The notes beneath the pieces are model-generated. The model did no database searches. It was given only the letters and a program-made list of their open reading frames with translations, and had not been told where the DNA came from. The translations under genes were made by a program, and so were the position numbers. DNA of 64,000 nt from Roseibium sp. MMSF_3412 (lineage in GTDB: Bacteria > Pseudomonadota > Alphaproteobacteria > Rhizobiales > Stappiaceae), in assembly GCF_030733265.1 (NCBI RefSeq), contig NZ_JASHJI010000002.1:62001-126000 (forward strand), given 5' to 3'. Positions 8,059 through 17,988 of the stretch are shown here, in pieces. Within the stretch, counting starts at the first letter, position 1. The number at the start of each line of letters is the position of its first letter.

Positions 8059-9324
8059 TTATTTCGTTTCCGGCGCGGCGGCTGCACCGGCGGGTTGCCC
8101 TGATCCGCCCTTCAGCACCGCTTCGGAGATCGATGCCGGCAACGGACGCGGTTTCTCAAGGAAACCGAGCATCGGCAGGATGATCAGGAAGTGAGCGAAG
8201 TAGTAGGCGGTGAAGATACGGGACAGCGTGACGTAAATGCCTTCCGCCGGCATCGCACCCAGGTATCCCAGAGCAACGCAGGTCAGTGCGAAGATCCAGA
8301 AGAACTGCTTGAACAGCGGCCGGTAGGTTCCGGAGCGGACCTTCGACGTGTCGAGCCAGGGCAGGATGAACAGAACCGCGATGGCACCGAACATGAGAAC
8401 GACGCCGCCAAGCTTGTCCGGAACGGCACGCAGGATCGCGTAGAACGGCAGGAAGTACCATTCAGGAACGATGTGCGCCGGCGTTACCAGCGGGTTCGCC
8501 TCGATGTAGTTGTCCGCGTGGCCCAGGTAGTTGGGCAGGTAGAAGGCGAACCAGGAGAAGAAGATCATGAACACGACAATCGCGAACAGGTCCTTCACCG
8601 TGTAGTACGGGTGGAACGGCAGCGTGTCCTGCTTGGTCTTCGGCTGCACGCCCGTGGGGTTGTTGTTGCCCGTGGTGTGGAACGCCCACACGTGCAGGAT
8701 CACAACGCCGAAGATCATGAACGGTAGCAGGTAGTGAAGTGAGAAGAACCGGTTCAGCGTCGGATTGTCGACGGCAAATCCGCCCCACAGCCACGTCACG
8801 ATCGCTTCGCCGACGAGAGGGATCGCCGAGAACAGGTTCGTGATAACGGTCGCACCCCAGAAGGACATCTGGCCCCAGGGCAGAACGTAACCCATGAAGG
8901 CCGTTCCCATCATGATCAGGAAGATGATCACGCCGAGGATCCAGGATATTTCGCGCGGCGCCTTGTAGGAACCGTAGTAGAGGCCGCGGAAAATATGGAT
9001 ATAGACCGCGATGAAGAACATCGACGCGCCGTTTGAATGAAGATACCGCAGCAGCCAGCCGAAGTTCACATCACGCATGATGTGCTCGACACTGTCGAAT
9101 GCGGCGTCGGTGCTGGGTGTGTAGTGCATAACCAGAACGATCCCGGTGAGGATCTGCGCGATCAGCACGAAGAACAGGATCCCGCCGAAGGTCCACCAGT
9201 AGTTCAGGTTTTTCGGTGTCGGGAAGTCCACGAAGGAACCGCGCATGAGCGAAATGACCGGCAGGCGGCTTTCGAGCCACTTGGCCGCAGCGCTCTGCGG
9301 TACGTAGTTTGAATGTCCAGCCAT
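8059..9324 (-). CDS. petB: Cytochrome b of the bc1 complex
   Basis: This 421-residue integral membrane protein carries the two b haems and both quinone sites. Recognisable segments are '[12 protein letters not shown]', '[16 protein letters not shown]' (haem histidines), '[19 protein letters not shown]' near the Qo site, and the conserved PEWY motif (about residue 289) of the Qo site. Eight hydrophobic helices are apparent, with a short alanine/proline-rich C-terminal tail. It lies 25 nt downstream of petA and 30 nt upstream of petC. Confidence 0.97.
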   Translation of the reverse strand: MAGHSNYVPQSAAAKWLESRLPVISLMRGSFVDFPTPKNLNYWWTFGGILFFVLIAQILTGIVLVMHYTPSTDAAFDSVEHIMRDVNFGWLLRYLHSNGASMFFIAVYIHIFRGLYYGSYKAPREISWILGVIIFLIMMGTAFMGYVLPWGQMSFWGATVITNLFSAIPLVGEAIVTWLWGGFAVDNPTLNRFFSLHYLLPFMIFGVVILHVWAFHTTGNNNPTGVQPKTKQDTLPFHPYYTVKDLFAIVVFMIFFSWFAFYLPNYLGHADNYIEANPLVTPAHIVPEWYFLPFYAILRAVPDKLGGVVLMFGAIAVLFILPWLDTSKVRSGTYRPLFKQFFWIFALTCVALGYLGAMPAEGIYVTLSRIFTAYYFAHFLIILPMLGFLEKPRPLPASISEAVLKGGSGQPAGAAAAPETK

Positions 9325-9349
9325 GGCTGTCTCCTAAAAATTTCTGCCG

Positions 9350-9913
9350 TTAACCGATCTTGATTGTCGTGTCGCTGACGAATTCGAGCGGCGGAATCAG
9401 CAAATTCTCGGGAGCCGGGCCTTTGCGAATGCGGCCGGCCGTATCGTAGTGGGAGCCGTGGCAGGGGCAGAACCACCCGCCGAACTCACCGGCATCGCCA
9501 ATCGGAACGCACCCAAGGTGCGTGCAGATACCGATCTGTACGAGCCAGTTTTCCTTGTCCTTGACACCGCGGTTCGGGTCGGTTGCCTCGGCGTCGGCGG
9601 GAAGGTTGGCGTTCCGGGCCAGTTTGTCGGGCAGATCCGAAATCGGAACGTCGGTGGCTTCGGCAACTTCCGTTTCCGTGCGGTTACGGATGAACACCGG
9701 CTTGCCGCGCCATTTGACTGTGATTGACTGCCCTTCCTCGACGGCAGACACATCAACCTCGATGGATGCCAGGGCAAGAGCCGAGGCGTCCGGGTTCATC
9801 TGATCAATGAACGGCCATACCAAAGCGCCGGCGCCCACAACGCCCATTGCACCGGTCGCGATGTAGAGAAAGTCACGGCGGTTCGGTTCTTCCGCATCCG
9901 TGTTGTGTGCCAA
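9350..9913 (-). CDS. petA: Rieske iron-sulfur subunit of the bc1 complex
   Basis: This is the 2Fe-2S electron-transfer subunit of the bc1 complex. A twin-arginine-type N-terminus (RRDFL, residues 12-16) precedes a hydrophobic anchor (about 17-38). Cluster ligands are in 'CTHLGC' and 'CPCHGS' (about residues 129-134 and 148-153). The length of 187 aa is usual. First gene of the operon; the promoter should be within 9914-10150, where I could not identify convincing -35/-10 boxes. Confidence 0.97.
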   Translation of the reverse strand: MAHNTDAEEPNRRDFLYIATGAMGVVGAGALVWPFIDQMNPDASALALASIEVDVSAVEEGQSITVKWRGKPVFIRNRTETEVAEATDVPISDLPDKLARNANLPADAEATDPNRGVKDKENWLVQIGICTHLGCVPIGDAGEFGGWFCPCHGSHYDTAGRIRKGPAPENLLIPPLEFVSDTTIKIG

Positions 9914-10154
9914 GGTCGCGTCCCCTCAAAAGTTCTACCTGTACCGATAGCCCGCACCATGTCCGAGCCCTCTCTCGGGAGAAGGACGATCGGAACCATG
10001 CCGGGCTCTTCGGTGGCCGCATGCGGACTGTTTCCACATCGGCCAAGCGGCTTGTCTTTTTGCACCCTTCGAAACGCTTGTCCAGACAAACAAACGCCAC
10101 AAAACGCATATGTCGCAGGCAAAACAACAGCCACGCCGCTTTTCTGCCCTTTTT

Positions 10155-10199
10155 TGGGGAAAAAGCGCAAGACCGGAATTCAAATGAATCCCGGTCCTG
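10155..10199 (-). terminator. Probable terminator after the first ABC exporter gene
   Basis: Inverted arms GACCGGAATTC (10171-10181) and GAATCCCGGTC (10186-10196), with one mismatch and a short loop, are followed on the minus strand by GCGCTTTTTCC (10158-10168). It sits just past the stop of the exporter at 10217. The remainder of 9914-10154 holds the petA promoter region and nothing else I can identify. Confidence 0.6.
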
Positions 10200-10216
10200 C
10201 CGTTTCGTATTGTGAA

Positions 10217-12055
10217 TTATGCCGCCTGCACAGGTGCCAGGAAGCCGCCGGACTGATGCCGCCAGAGCTGCGCGTAGAGACCATTGGCATCCAGCAGTTC
10301 CTGGTGCGAGCCTTCCTCGATGATTCGACCCTGATCCATGACGATCAGGCGGTCCAGAGCCGCGATTGTCGACAGCCTGTGAGCGATCGCGATCACGGTC
10401 TTGCCCTTCATCAGTTCGAAGAGACTCTCCTGGATCGCCAGCTCGACTTCCGAATCCAGCGCAGACGTCGCCTCGTCCAGCACAAGAATGGGCGCATCCT
10501 TGAGCAGGACCCGGGCAATCGCAATTCTCTGCCGCTGGCCGCCTGACAGCTTGACACCACGTTCACCCACATGGGCATCAAGACCCGTGCGACCGTTGAG
10601 ATCGGTCAGGCCTTTGACGAAGTCCATTGCATGCGCCTTTTCAAGCGCTGCCTCGACTTCATCCCGCTCGACGTCCGGCTTGCCATAGGCAACGTTTTCG
10701 AAAATCGACCGGTGCAGGAGAGATGTGTCCTGCGTAACGACACCCACATTCGCCCGGATATCGTCCTGTCGCACGCCGGCAATGTCCTGTCCGTCAACGC
10801 GGATCCGCCCGCGCTCAAGGTCATAAAAGCGCAGCAGCAGGTTGACGATGGTCGACTTGCCCGCGCCCGAACGGCCGATCAGACCGATTTTCTCTCCAGG
10901 AGCGATTGTCAGGTCCAGATCCTCGATCACGCCGGATTTCTTGCCGTAGTGAAAGCCGATCCCGTCAAAACGGATCTCGCCCCTCGGCACGGAAAGCGCC
11001 TGCGCATTGGGGACATCCACCACATCCCGCTCACGCGAGATCGTGTTGATGCCGTCCTGCACGGTCCCGATGTTTTCAAACAGGCCCGATACTTCCCAGA
11101 GGATCCATTGCGACATGCCCTGGAACCGCAGGACCAGAGCAACGGCAACGGCGATTTCGCCGGTCGTCACCTTGCCCGCCTGCCAGAGCACGATGGACAT
11201 GGCCGCGACGGCAAACAGCAACACCATGTTGAGCGTTGTCAGCGTGATGTTCATGCCGGTCACAAGACGCATCTGCAGGAACACTGTCTTCAGGAACGAC
11301 GTCATCGAAGACCTGGCATAGTCTTCTTCGCGCTCCGCGTGGGAAAACAGCTTTACCGTCGATATGTTGGTGTAGGCATCCACCACGTGGCCTGTCATCA
11401 CCGACCGGGCGTCGGCCTGCTCCCGCGAGACATCCTTGAGCCGCGGAATGAACACACGCATGGTGATCAGGTAGCAGCCGAGCCAGGCCATGAACGGTAT
11501 CGCGAAATAGATGCTGGCCTCGGCAACCACGAACAGCGCCGCGACGAAATAGACGACAACATAGACCAGGATATCCGCGATCCGCGTAACCACCTCGCGC
11601 ACCGCGAGCGCGGTCTGCATCAGCTTGTTGGCGATCCGGCCTGCGAAATCGTTCTGGTAGAACGAGATGCTCTGCCGGAGAAGGTAGCGGTGGACGCGCC
11701 ACCGCACCGACATCGGGTAGGTGCCCATCAGCCCCTGGTGAAACAGCATCTCCCAGATGGCGGCAATCCCGGGCAGCAGAATGAGCACGACGATTCCCAT
11801 CCAGACAAGCTGTCCCCAGTTGTCCTGAAAGAACGTTTCCGCGTTCTCGGTGCCGAGCCAGGTCACCAGCTCGCCAAGAAACGTGAAAATCATCACTTCG
11901 AGAACGGCGATCAGCGCTCCCAGAATGGAAACGACAAGCAGGATTGGCCAGACGGGCTTGGTGTAATACCAGCAAAATGCCCAGAACCCGCTTGGCGGAA
12001 CGTCGAGCTCGGTCTTCTCGAATGGATCGACGAGCTTTTCGAAACGGTCAAACAT
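10217..12055 (-). CDS. ABC exporter half-transporter (membrane domain plus ATPase)
   Basis: This 612-residue protein fuses a six-helix type I exporter membrane domain (about 20-330) to a nucleotide-binding domain. Walker A is 'GLIGRSGAGKST', the signature is 'LSGGQRQRIAIARVLLKD', Walker B is 'ILVLDEATSALD', and the switch histidine is in 'IAIAHRLSTI'. It resembles the lipid/multidrug exporter branch. Substrate is unknown. It starts 2 nt after the small membrane protein gene at 12058-12483, so the two are co-transcribed. A paralogue of equal build lies at 15456-17309. Confidence 0.93.
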   Translation of the reverse strand: MFDRFEKLVDPFEKTELDVPPSGFWAFCWYYTKPVWPILLVVSILGALIAVLEVMIFTFLGELVTWLGTENAETFFQDNWGQLVWMGIVVLILLPGIAAIWEMLFHQGLMGTYPMSVRWRVHRYLLRQSISFYQNDFAGRIANKLMQTALAVREVVTRIADILVYVVVYFVAALFVVAEASIYFAIPFMAWLGCYLITMRVFIPRLKDVSREQADARSVMTGHVVDAYTNISTVKLFSHAEREEDYARSSMTSFLKTVFLQMRLVTGMNITLTTLNMVLLFAVAAMSIVLWQAGKVTTGEIAVAVALVLRFQGMSQWILWEVSGLFENIGTVQDGINTISRERDVVDVPNAQALSVPRGEIRFDGIGFHYGKKSGVIEDLDLTIAPGEKIGLIGRSGAGKSTIVNLLLRFYDLERGRIRVDGQDIAGVRQDDIRANVGVVTQDTSLLHRSIFENVAYGKPDVERDEVEAALEKAHAMDFVKGLTDLNGRTGLDAHVGERGVKLSGGQRQRIAIARVLLKDAPILVLDEATSALDSEVELAIQESLFELMKGKTVIAIAHRLSTIAALDRLIVMDQGRIIEEGSHQELLDANGLYAQLWRHQSGGFLAPVQAA

Positions 12056-12057
12056 GA

Positions 12058-12483
12058 CTACCTCTCAGAGCGGCTCAAACGTAGCACGGTCAGATGCGCC
12101 ATGGCATCCCGGCCGCTGATCGTTTGTGCACGCGGACGAATGACTGTCTCGGCGCTCATGAAGAACAGGCCGGACATCAAACTTGTAAAGGAAAGCGCAA
12201 TGATCGCCGTGCCCCAGAACAAGGCACCCAGATCGTCAATGAAGACGGAAACGGGGATGTGCTGACCTGCAATCTCCAGAGCTTCGACACGGCTCAGGTT
12301 GTAGGCAAGCACAGGCACGAACAACACCACGGCAACAACAAAGGTTACACCGGCAAACGCAGCGGCGCGCAACAGGCCACGCAGCAGACTGCGCCTCGCA
12401 TGTCCTCGCGGAGCAGGCGGCGGCACTTCAACATCCGGACGGTCCGCCAGCACGGACGGGTCCTTCGGGTAGAACGAATTCAT
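12058..12483 (-). CDS. Small two-helix inner-membrane protein, unrecognised
   Basis: This 141-residue protein has a polar N-terminus with proline-rich 'VEVPPPAPRGHARR' and two strong membrane helices (about 42-64 and 83-108). I do not recognise a family. It is placed 2 nt ahead of the ABC exporter, which suggests an accessory or assembly role for that transporter; this is inference from position only. Confidence 0.75.
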   Translation of the reverse strand: MNSFYPKDPSVLADRPDVEVPPPAPRGHARRSLLRGLLRAAAFAGVTFVVAVVLFVPVLAYNLSRVEALEIAGQHIPVSVFIDDLGALFWGTAIIALSFTSLMSGLFFMSAETVIRPRAQTISGRDAMAHLTVLRLSRSER

Positions 12484-12875
12484 CGGAACGGCTCCGAAAC
12501 GGGAATTTGGTCAATGGTGACGGCAGACACGAAGCGGGAATCGCGCAGCTCACTGACGGCTTAAGCCGGTCACCGAAGATCTAAGATGTGAAAAAGGAAG
12601 TGTTGGCGCCTAGAGCTGCCTGACAACCTTGGTGCAGCCAGTGGGGACTGGAAATGCCTGGATCATATGATGATCTATCATGTAAGCCCTCCTGGTTGCG
12701 CGGCCGTTGGCCACAAGGAAAATCAAAAAAGGTCAACGACGTGAGGTTGACTAGTGCCGTTGGTAACCGTTTTAAGCGAAAATGGAAAGAGCTATCTTGC
12801 CGCCACCTTCAGGAAACTGACACCTGTTGCCAATCGGACACATCGCGCGGGGGCCGATGCCGGCGGGGTGATACG
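12484..12875. other. Gene-free stretch between two minus-strand genes
   Basis: These 392 nt lie between the stop of the PAS-GGDEF-EAL gene and the start of the small membrane protein. A 15-nt palindrome (12661-12675, GATCAT/ATGATC arms) and a loose inverted pair around 12520-12565 are visible. I see no gene, RNA or clear terminator. Confidence 0.4.
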
Positions 12876-14732
12876 TCAATGGCTCTCGAACACGAACTCA
12901 CGAACGTGAATCTCGGCTTCCCGCGGCGAAACCCATTGCGAAATGAGTGCACCCTGGATGTGCCCGCACCCCAGTTGCCGCAGGATTTTCTCCTGTTCCG
13001 GCCTCTCAACGCCCAGGGCAACGACCTGGTAGTCAAACTTTCCGGCGAGATTTATGATGGCTTCGACCAGGTGCCTCTTGTCGATGCTCGTTTCCAGATC
13101 GGTGACAAGTGAAGGACTGATCTTCAGAAGGTTTGCCCCGCTCTCGATGAGCTGTCCCAATCCGCTCTGAAGGCTTCCGAACTTGTCGAGCGCAATGCGG
13201 CATCCGATGGCCTTTAGGTCCTCCAGTGTGTTTTTCAAACTGGTACATGCCTCGAAATCGACGATCGCCGGATCGAGTTCGATCGTCAGACCGGTCATTG
13301 GAAAGCCCGTGTCCTCACACAAGTGGACCAGAAGAGCCATGAACTCCGGATCGTTCAGACTGGCCGCCGTCAGGTCGACCGTAAGCCGCAGCGGTGTCCC
13401 CGACGCTTCCAGAAGACGCCCCATTTCAGAAAACCCCTGCACCAGCGCATACTTCTCGACCTGCGCAATGCGCTTCACATCGTCCTGATTGCTCAACAGC
13501 GTCCTGGGATCAACGAGTCCCTCGGAAGGGTGCAGCCAGTGGGCGGAGACCTCGTATCCGGTGATGCGCCGCGCGTGCAGATCAAATTGCGGCTGCATCA
13601 GCAGGGTCAGGTTGCCGTTCTCCAGGTCGTGATCCAACCGCGCCATGTTCATGCGCCGGTGCCTGTACGCCGCACCAAGTGCTTCGGTGTACCAGGAAAA
13701 CCGTCCACGTCCCGATTTTTTGGCGGCATAAAGGGCAATGTCGCCGCAGTTTATGAACTCTTCGAGACCGACCTTGGAACACTCGGCCAGCACAAGACCG
13801 GCACTTGCGCCGATCTTGAACCGCTGGTGCGCGACCAGCACCGGCTTGACCAGTTCATCAAGCAGCCGGCTGGCCAGGCTTTCCAGCTGCGCCCTTTCGA
13901 CAGGTTTGAAGAAGGCAACCATGAACTCATCGCCGCCGATCCTTGCCGCCAGGCCCAGGTCGCCAACCACCGTCTTGAGAATGCCTGCGACGTGCCTCAG
14001 CACGGCATCGCCTGCGCTGTGCCCATGGCTGTCGTTGATGTCCTTGAAGTGATCCAGGTCCAGCAGCAGCAATCCAATGTGATGCCCATCAGCGCGGCCG
14101 GCGCTCAGGTGTTCCTGCAGAAACTCCGTGATCTTTGCCCGTGTGACCAAACCGGTCAGTTCATCATGCTCCGCCTGGAACTTGAGACGCTTGCGCGTTT
14201 CCTCCAATTCGGCAAAGCGCTCGACCTCGCGGGTCACATCCTGGCAAAGAATGATCATACGCGTATCGTCTTCGGTTTCCGATTCGATGCGCGCAAATGT
14301 CAGCTGGTTCCAGAACAACTCGCCGTTCTTCCGGCGGTTCTGGATCAGTTCCTTGAAACCCGAAGAAAACTTGTCGAGATCAAATTTGAAGTTTTCCAGC
14401 TCGTCGGGCGAGAGTTGCTTGTCAGGCGGCAGGATGAATTCCTGAGGCCGGCGCCCGCGGATTTCATCGGCGGTAAAGCCGGTTATGCGGGTATAGGCAG
14501 GGTTGGACCATTCGATCCGGCCGTAAATATCCTGTACCACAAGTCCTTCATGCGCATGCTCGACAACGGTTTTCAGGATTGCGGCGTCATTTCCGAACTC
14601 GGATGACCCAGGCTTAACTGATCGCACGGACTGACGCCTGCCCACGGCGTATCCGGCGCAGAGGGTCAGGACACCCACTCCGGCGCAAGCAATCAAAAAC
14701 AATGCAGGCCACTCGGCCGGAGAGGTTACCAT
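12876..14732 (-). CDS. Membrane-linked PAS-GGDEF-EAL protein with degenerate EAL domain
   Basis: This 618-residue c-di-GMP-related protein has one N-terminal membrane helix (about 8-28), a PAS domain with PAC (about 50-165, 'VVQDIYGRIEWSNPAYTRITGF'), a GGDEF domain with intact GGDEF at residues 266-270, and a C-terminal EAL-like domain. In the EAL domain the signature Glu-Ala-Leu is Glu-Val-Ser (394-396), the usual N-x-S strand reads 'VDLTAASL', and the DDFG-type motif reads 'DKFGS'. Known family biochemistry implies active or inducible diguanylate cyclase but loss of phosphodiesterase activity. A GGDEF fed by PAS sensing, with EAL as a binding or regulatory module, is my inference. Confidence 0.9.
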   Translation of the reverse strand: MVTSPAEWPALFLIACAGVGVLTLCAGYAVGRRQSVRSVKPGSSEFGNDAAILKTVVEHAHEGLVVQDIYGRIEWSNPAYTRITGFTADEIRGRRPQEFILPPDKQLSPDELENFKFDLDKFSSGFKELIQNRRKNGELFWNQLTFARIESETEDDTRMIILCQDVTREVERFAELEETRKRLKFQAEHDELTGLVTRAKITEFLQEHLSAGRADGHHIGLLLLDLDHFKDINDSHGHSAGDAVLRHVAGILKTVVGDLGLAARIGGDEFMVAFFKPVERAQLESLASRLLDELVKPVLVAHQRFKIGASAGLVLAECSKVGLEEFINCGDIALYAAKKSGRGRFSWYTEALGAAYRHRRMNMARLDHDLENGNLTLLMQPQFDLHARRITGYEVSAHWLHPSEGLVDPRTLLSNQDDVKRIAQVEKYALVQGFSEMGRLLEASGTPLRLTVDLTAASLNDPEFMALLVHLCEDTGFPMTGLTIELDPAIVDFEACTSLKNTLEDLKAIGCRIALDKFGSLQSGLGQLIESGANLLKISPSLVTDLETSIDKRHLVEAIINLAGKFDYQVVALGVERPEQEKILRQLGCGHIQGALISQWVSPREAEIHVREFVFESH

Positions 14733-14964
14733 GCAAGCCCGTCAATAGCTCCACCCGTTGAAGACTATCGTGACAGAATAACTTGAAGGAAACGCTAAAC
14801 GAGCGGCACGAATACAGTCGTAATATTGACAATGCTTGGAACGAAAGAACTGAACAGGCTTCAGGACCCGGGCACGCAACGAATACCGGTTCGGATGCGA
14901 AAAACCTGTGATCGTGGCCTCGTTGGACGGTGCCGGAACAGTACGATGCTCACATCGTGACCCG

Positions 14965-15366
14965 TTATGTGACCATGCGCGTCAGCACGTAGCCCATGCC
15001 TGCGGAGAAAGCCGAAAGAACGGTTCCCCAGGCCACGTCGACCACCGTCACGACAACCGGCCAGTTACGAAGCGTCGCATAGTTCGTGACGTCGTAGGTC
15101 GCATAGGTGAAGAACCCGAACATCGCGCCGTAAACGATAGCAATCGCAAGGCTTTCCGATTTCAGCGCCGGTGCAACAGCGAAGATGACGATCCCGACGA
15201 CGTAAATGATGTAGAATGCACCGGCCGCACCCATGTTGGGTTTATCCATCAACAGGTGCCCGATCCGGTCGAAATAGAACCGGGTTGCGATCTGCGACAG
15301 CCAGACATAGTCAACCGCAAGAAAAACCAGTGCAGTCGCAAAATAGGCAGTGACGTATTGAACCAT
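14965..15366 (-). CDS. DUF2177 family membrane protein
   Basis: This 133-residue protein with four hydrophobic helices has the DUF2177 pattern ('FLAVDYVWLSQIA' in helix 1, 'MFGFFTYATYDVTNYATLRNW' in helix 3). The family is widespread in Proteobacteria and its function is unknown. It lies alone, downstream of the second ABC exporter on the same strand. Confidence 0.85.
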   Translation of the reverse strand: MVQYVTAYFATALVFLAVDYVWLSQIATRFYFDRIGHLLMDKPNMGAAGAFYIIYVVGIVIFAVAPALKSESLAIAIVYGAMFGFFTYATYDVTNYATLRNWPVVVTVVDVAWGTVLSAFSAGMGYVLTRMVT

Positions 15367-15455
15367 GGGACCCTCGGAAACAAGATATGGCTGATACGTA
15401 CGCGCGCGGGCGTCGGATCATCAGTTGCAACCGGTCCGTTTCTTTCTCGCCCCTT

Positions 15456-17309
15456 TCACGCCGATTGCATATCGGCTTTGAGAAATCCACCCGACTGCCT
15501 GCGCCAGAGTTGCGCATATAGGCCGCTCTCGTCTGCCAGAAGCGCATCATGCGTTCCTTCTTGCACGATCTGCCCCTTGTCCATCACGATCAGGCGGTCC
15601 ATGGCGGCGATTGTGGACAGCCGATGCGCGATCGCAATGACGGTTTTTCCCGCCATCAGGCTTTGCAGATTATCCTGTATGGCGGCTTCGACTTCGGAAT
15701 CGAGCGCCGATGTCGCCTCGTCAAGCACCAGGATAGGCGCGTCTTTCAGCAGAACACGCGCGATCGCGATGCGCTGTCTCTGACCGCCGGACAGTTTAAC
15801 GCCGCGTTCTCCGACGAAGGCATCAAGTCCGCTCCGGCCCCGCTTGTCCTCCAGCTGTTCGATAAACTCCGTTGCGTGCGCCTTGCGGACCGCTTCGATC
15901 AGATCCGTTTCACTGGCCGTCATGCGCCCGTAAAGGATGTTTTCCCGGATCGACCTGTGCAGAAGCGACGTATCCTGCGTCACCATGCCGATCGACCGGC
16001 GCAGCGTTTCCTGCGCAACCAGGCTGATGTCCTGGCCATCGATCAGGATGCGTCCGTTTTCCAGATCGAAAAAGCGGAGAAGCAGGCTCACCAGCGTTGT
16101 CTTTCCGGCACCTGAGGGCCCAACAAGACCGACCCGCTCGCCGGGTTGGATGGAAAGGTTCAGATGATCGATCACGCCGCCGTCCTTGCCATAGTGGAAC
16201 CTGACATTCTCGAACCCGATCGCACCCTTTTCGACCTTCAGCGCGGCAGCGCCTGCCGCGTCTGTCAGTGTAATGGGCTTGACAACCGTCTCCATGCTGT
16301 CCTGGAGCGATCCGAAATGCCGGAACAGCCCGTTGAGCTGGTTGAACAGCCGGTTGAGGAGAATGTTGAGCCGCAGGATCAGGCTGAGCGCGAAGGCAAC
16401 GTGGCCTGTGCTGATACCGCCATCCTGCCAGACGAGCAGCGAGACCGCCGTAATCGACACGATCATCACGCCGTTGATCAGCGACATGACCATCCTGATC
16501 GAGGTCAGGTAACGCGTGAAGCGCTGAAGTTTGGAAATGAAGTGTTCAACCGCCTCGCGTGCACCGCGGTTTTCCTGTTCCGTCGAACCGAACAGCTTGA
16601 CCGACTGGATATTGGTGTATGTGTCGACGAGACGACCGGTAACGCCGGAATAGGTGTTCGCGGTTTCCTTGGCCGCCAGCCGAATGCGGGGCACAAAGTA
16701 AAGGGCTGTGCCTGAAAAACACACGAGCCAGACCGCAACGATCAGTCCGAGCCGCGGATCGAGTTGCGTGACCAGTACCAGCGTCGTGATCGCATAGACA
16801 ATAATGAACCACGCGACCTGCAGCAGATTGACCATGAAGTCGCCGGCGGACAAACCCGATTGCAAAACCTTTTGTGCAAGACGCCCGGCGAGGTCATCCT
16901 GAAAATAACTCAGGCTTTGCTTCATGACCCGCTGGTGGCACTGCCATCTGACCAGGTTGAAGAAACCCGGTACGACGGTCTGCTCTTCGACAAGCGCCAT
17001 GAGCGCGTTCACGATCAGCCGCAGAACAAGAACCACGAACGCCATGCCGGCCAGCGTCCAGGCGTGGTCGGAGAAGAAACTCTGCCTGTTGCCTGCTTCG
17101 AGAAGATCAACGATCCTGCCGAGGAAATTGAAGATCGTCACTTCCACGAACGCCGACAGGCCTCCGAGCACCAGCATGGCCACAAACGGCCATCTGACCT
17201 GCATCACGAAATAGGTCAGGAAAGCGACCCCGTTCCGCGGCATGTCCTTTTGCGGCGGGCCGCGGAACGGATCGATCCATGTTTCAAACATACGAAAGAG
17301 TGGGGACAC
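15456..17309 (-). CDS. ABC exporter half-transporter, paralogue of the 10217-12055 gene
   Basis: This 617-residue fused exporter has six membrane helices (about 30-320) and an ATPase with 'GLVGPSGAGKTT', 'LSGGQRQRIAIARVLLKD', 'ILVLDEATSALD' and 'IAIAHRLSTI'. The N-terminus ('FETWIDPF') mirrors that of the other exporter ('FEKLVDPF'), and their ATPase domains are nearly identical over long runs. The two may form a heterodimer or be a simple duplication. It is divergent from trmL; the 167-nt gap between them must hold both promoters. Confidence 0.93.
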   Translation of the reverse strand: MSPLFRMFETWIDPFRGPPQKDMPRNGVAFLTYFVMQVRWPFVAMLVLGGLSAFVEVTIFNFLGRIVDLLEAGNRQSFFSDHAWTLAGMAFVVLVLRLIVNALMALVEEQTVVPGFFNLVRWQCHQRVMKQSLSYFQDDLAGRLAQKVLQSGLSAGDFMVNLLQVAWFIIVYAITTLVLVTQLDPRLGLIVAVWLVCFSGTALYFVPRIRLAAKETANTYSGVTGRLVDTYTNIQSVKLFGSTEQENRGAREAVEHFISKLQRFTRYLTSIRMVMSLINGVMIVSITAVSLLVWQDGGISTGHVAFALSLILRLNILLNRLFNQLNGLFRHFGSLQDSMETVVKPITLTDAAGAAALKVEKGAIGFENVRFHYGKDGGVIDHLNLSIQPGERVGLVGPSGAGKTTLVSLLLRFFDLENGRILIDGQDISLVAQETLRRSIGMVTQDTSLLHRSIRENILYGRMTASETDLIEAVRKAHATEFIEQLEDKRGRSGLDAFVGERGVKLSGGQRQRIAIARVLLKDAPILVLDEATSALDSEVEAAIQDNLQSLMAGKTVIAIAHRLSTIAAMDRLIVMDKGQIVQEGTHDALLADESGLYAQLWRRQSGGFLKADMQSA

Positions 17310-17476
17310 GTGCCGTCTCCGGGGACTGGTGCGATTCTGAAAGTCATTCTACGCGCGCCGGCTGTTGCCGGGCCAACAAATAAACTTGTGGTTTTTGCAA
17401 ACGCGAATGACATTCACCGGCCAAACTGTTATCCAGCCGAGCCCGAAATCCCGCGTTGAAAAAAGTGCCGCAAGCA

Positions 17477-17947
17477 ATGCCCGACATAGCTCTCTATCAG
17501 CCTGACATACCGCAGAACACGGGCACGATCCTGCGCCTGTGCGCCTGCATGAGTGTGACGGTTCATCTGATCGAGCCGGCAGGCTTTCCGATTTCAGACA
17601 GTGCCCTCAAGCGCGCAGGCATGGACTATCTGGAACGCGCGTCGATGCGTCGGCACCGGAGCTTTGCGGATTTCGAACTGTTCAGGCTGACACAAAACCG
17701 GCGGCTGATCCTGCTCACCACGAAGTCGGATCAGAGCTATACGGATTTCGAATTTCGAGCCGACGACATTCTGGTCATGGGCCGCGAAAGCACCGGGGTT
17801 CCGCAGAGCGTGCACGACCTGGTCGACGCGCGACTGACGATTCCGATGGCCGAAGGCCTGCGATCAATCAATGTCGCCGTATCCGCCGGTATGGCACTTG
17901 GCGAAGCCTTGCGGCAAACAGACACATTTCCTAAGAAGCCGGATTGA
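17477..17947 (+). CDS. trmL: tRNA (cytidine(34)-2'-O)-methyltransferase TrmL
   Basis: This is a SPOUT-class enzyme that 2'-O-methylates the wobble base of certain leucine tRNAs. The compact protein (156 aa from the ATG at 17477) has 'YQPDIPQNTGTILRLC' at the N-terminus and knot motifs 'LVMGRESTGVPQ' and 'IPMAEGLRSINVAVSAGMALGEAL' at the C-terminus. A TTG start at 17456 would add seven residues; the ATG is preferred by family length. It is followed after 41 nt by hemF. Confidence 0.92.
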   Translation: MPDIALYQPDIPQNTGTILRLCACMSVTVHLIEPAGFPISDSALKRAGMDYLERASMRRHRSFADFELFRLTQNRRLILLTTKSDQSYTDFEFRADDILVMGRESTGVPQSVHDLVDARLTIPMAEGLRSINVAVSAGMALGEALRQTDTFPKKPD

Positions 17948-17988
17948 AACACGCTCCGGCGTGTCTCCGTTGAACCAAGGCCCATCAC

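Noticed and set aside
10571..12265. 564-codon plus-strand open frame
   Set aside because: Antisense to the ABC exporter; His/Arg/Asp-rich translation without any motif.
13323..14606. 427-codon plus-strand open frame
   Set aside because: Antisense to the PAS-GGDEF-EAL gene.
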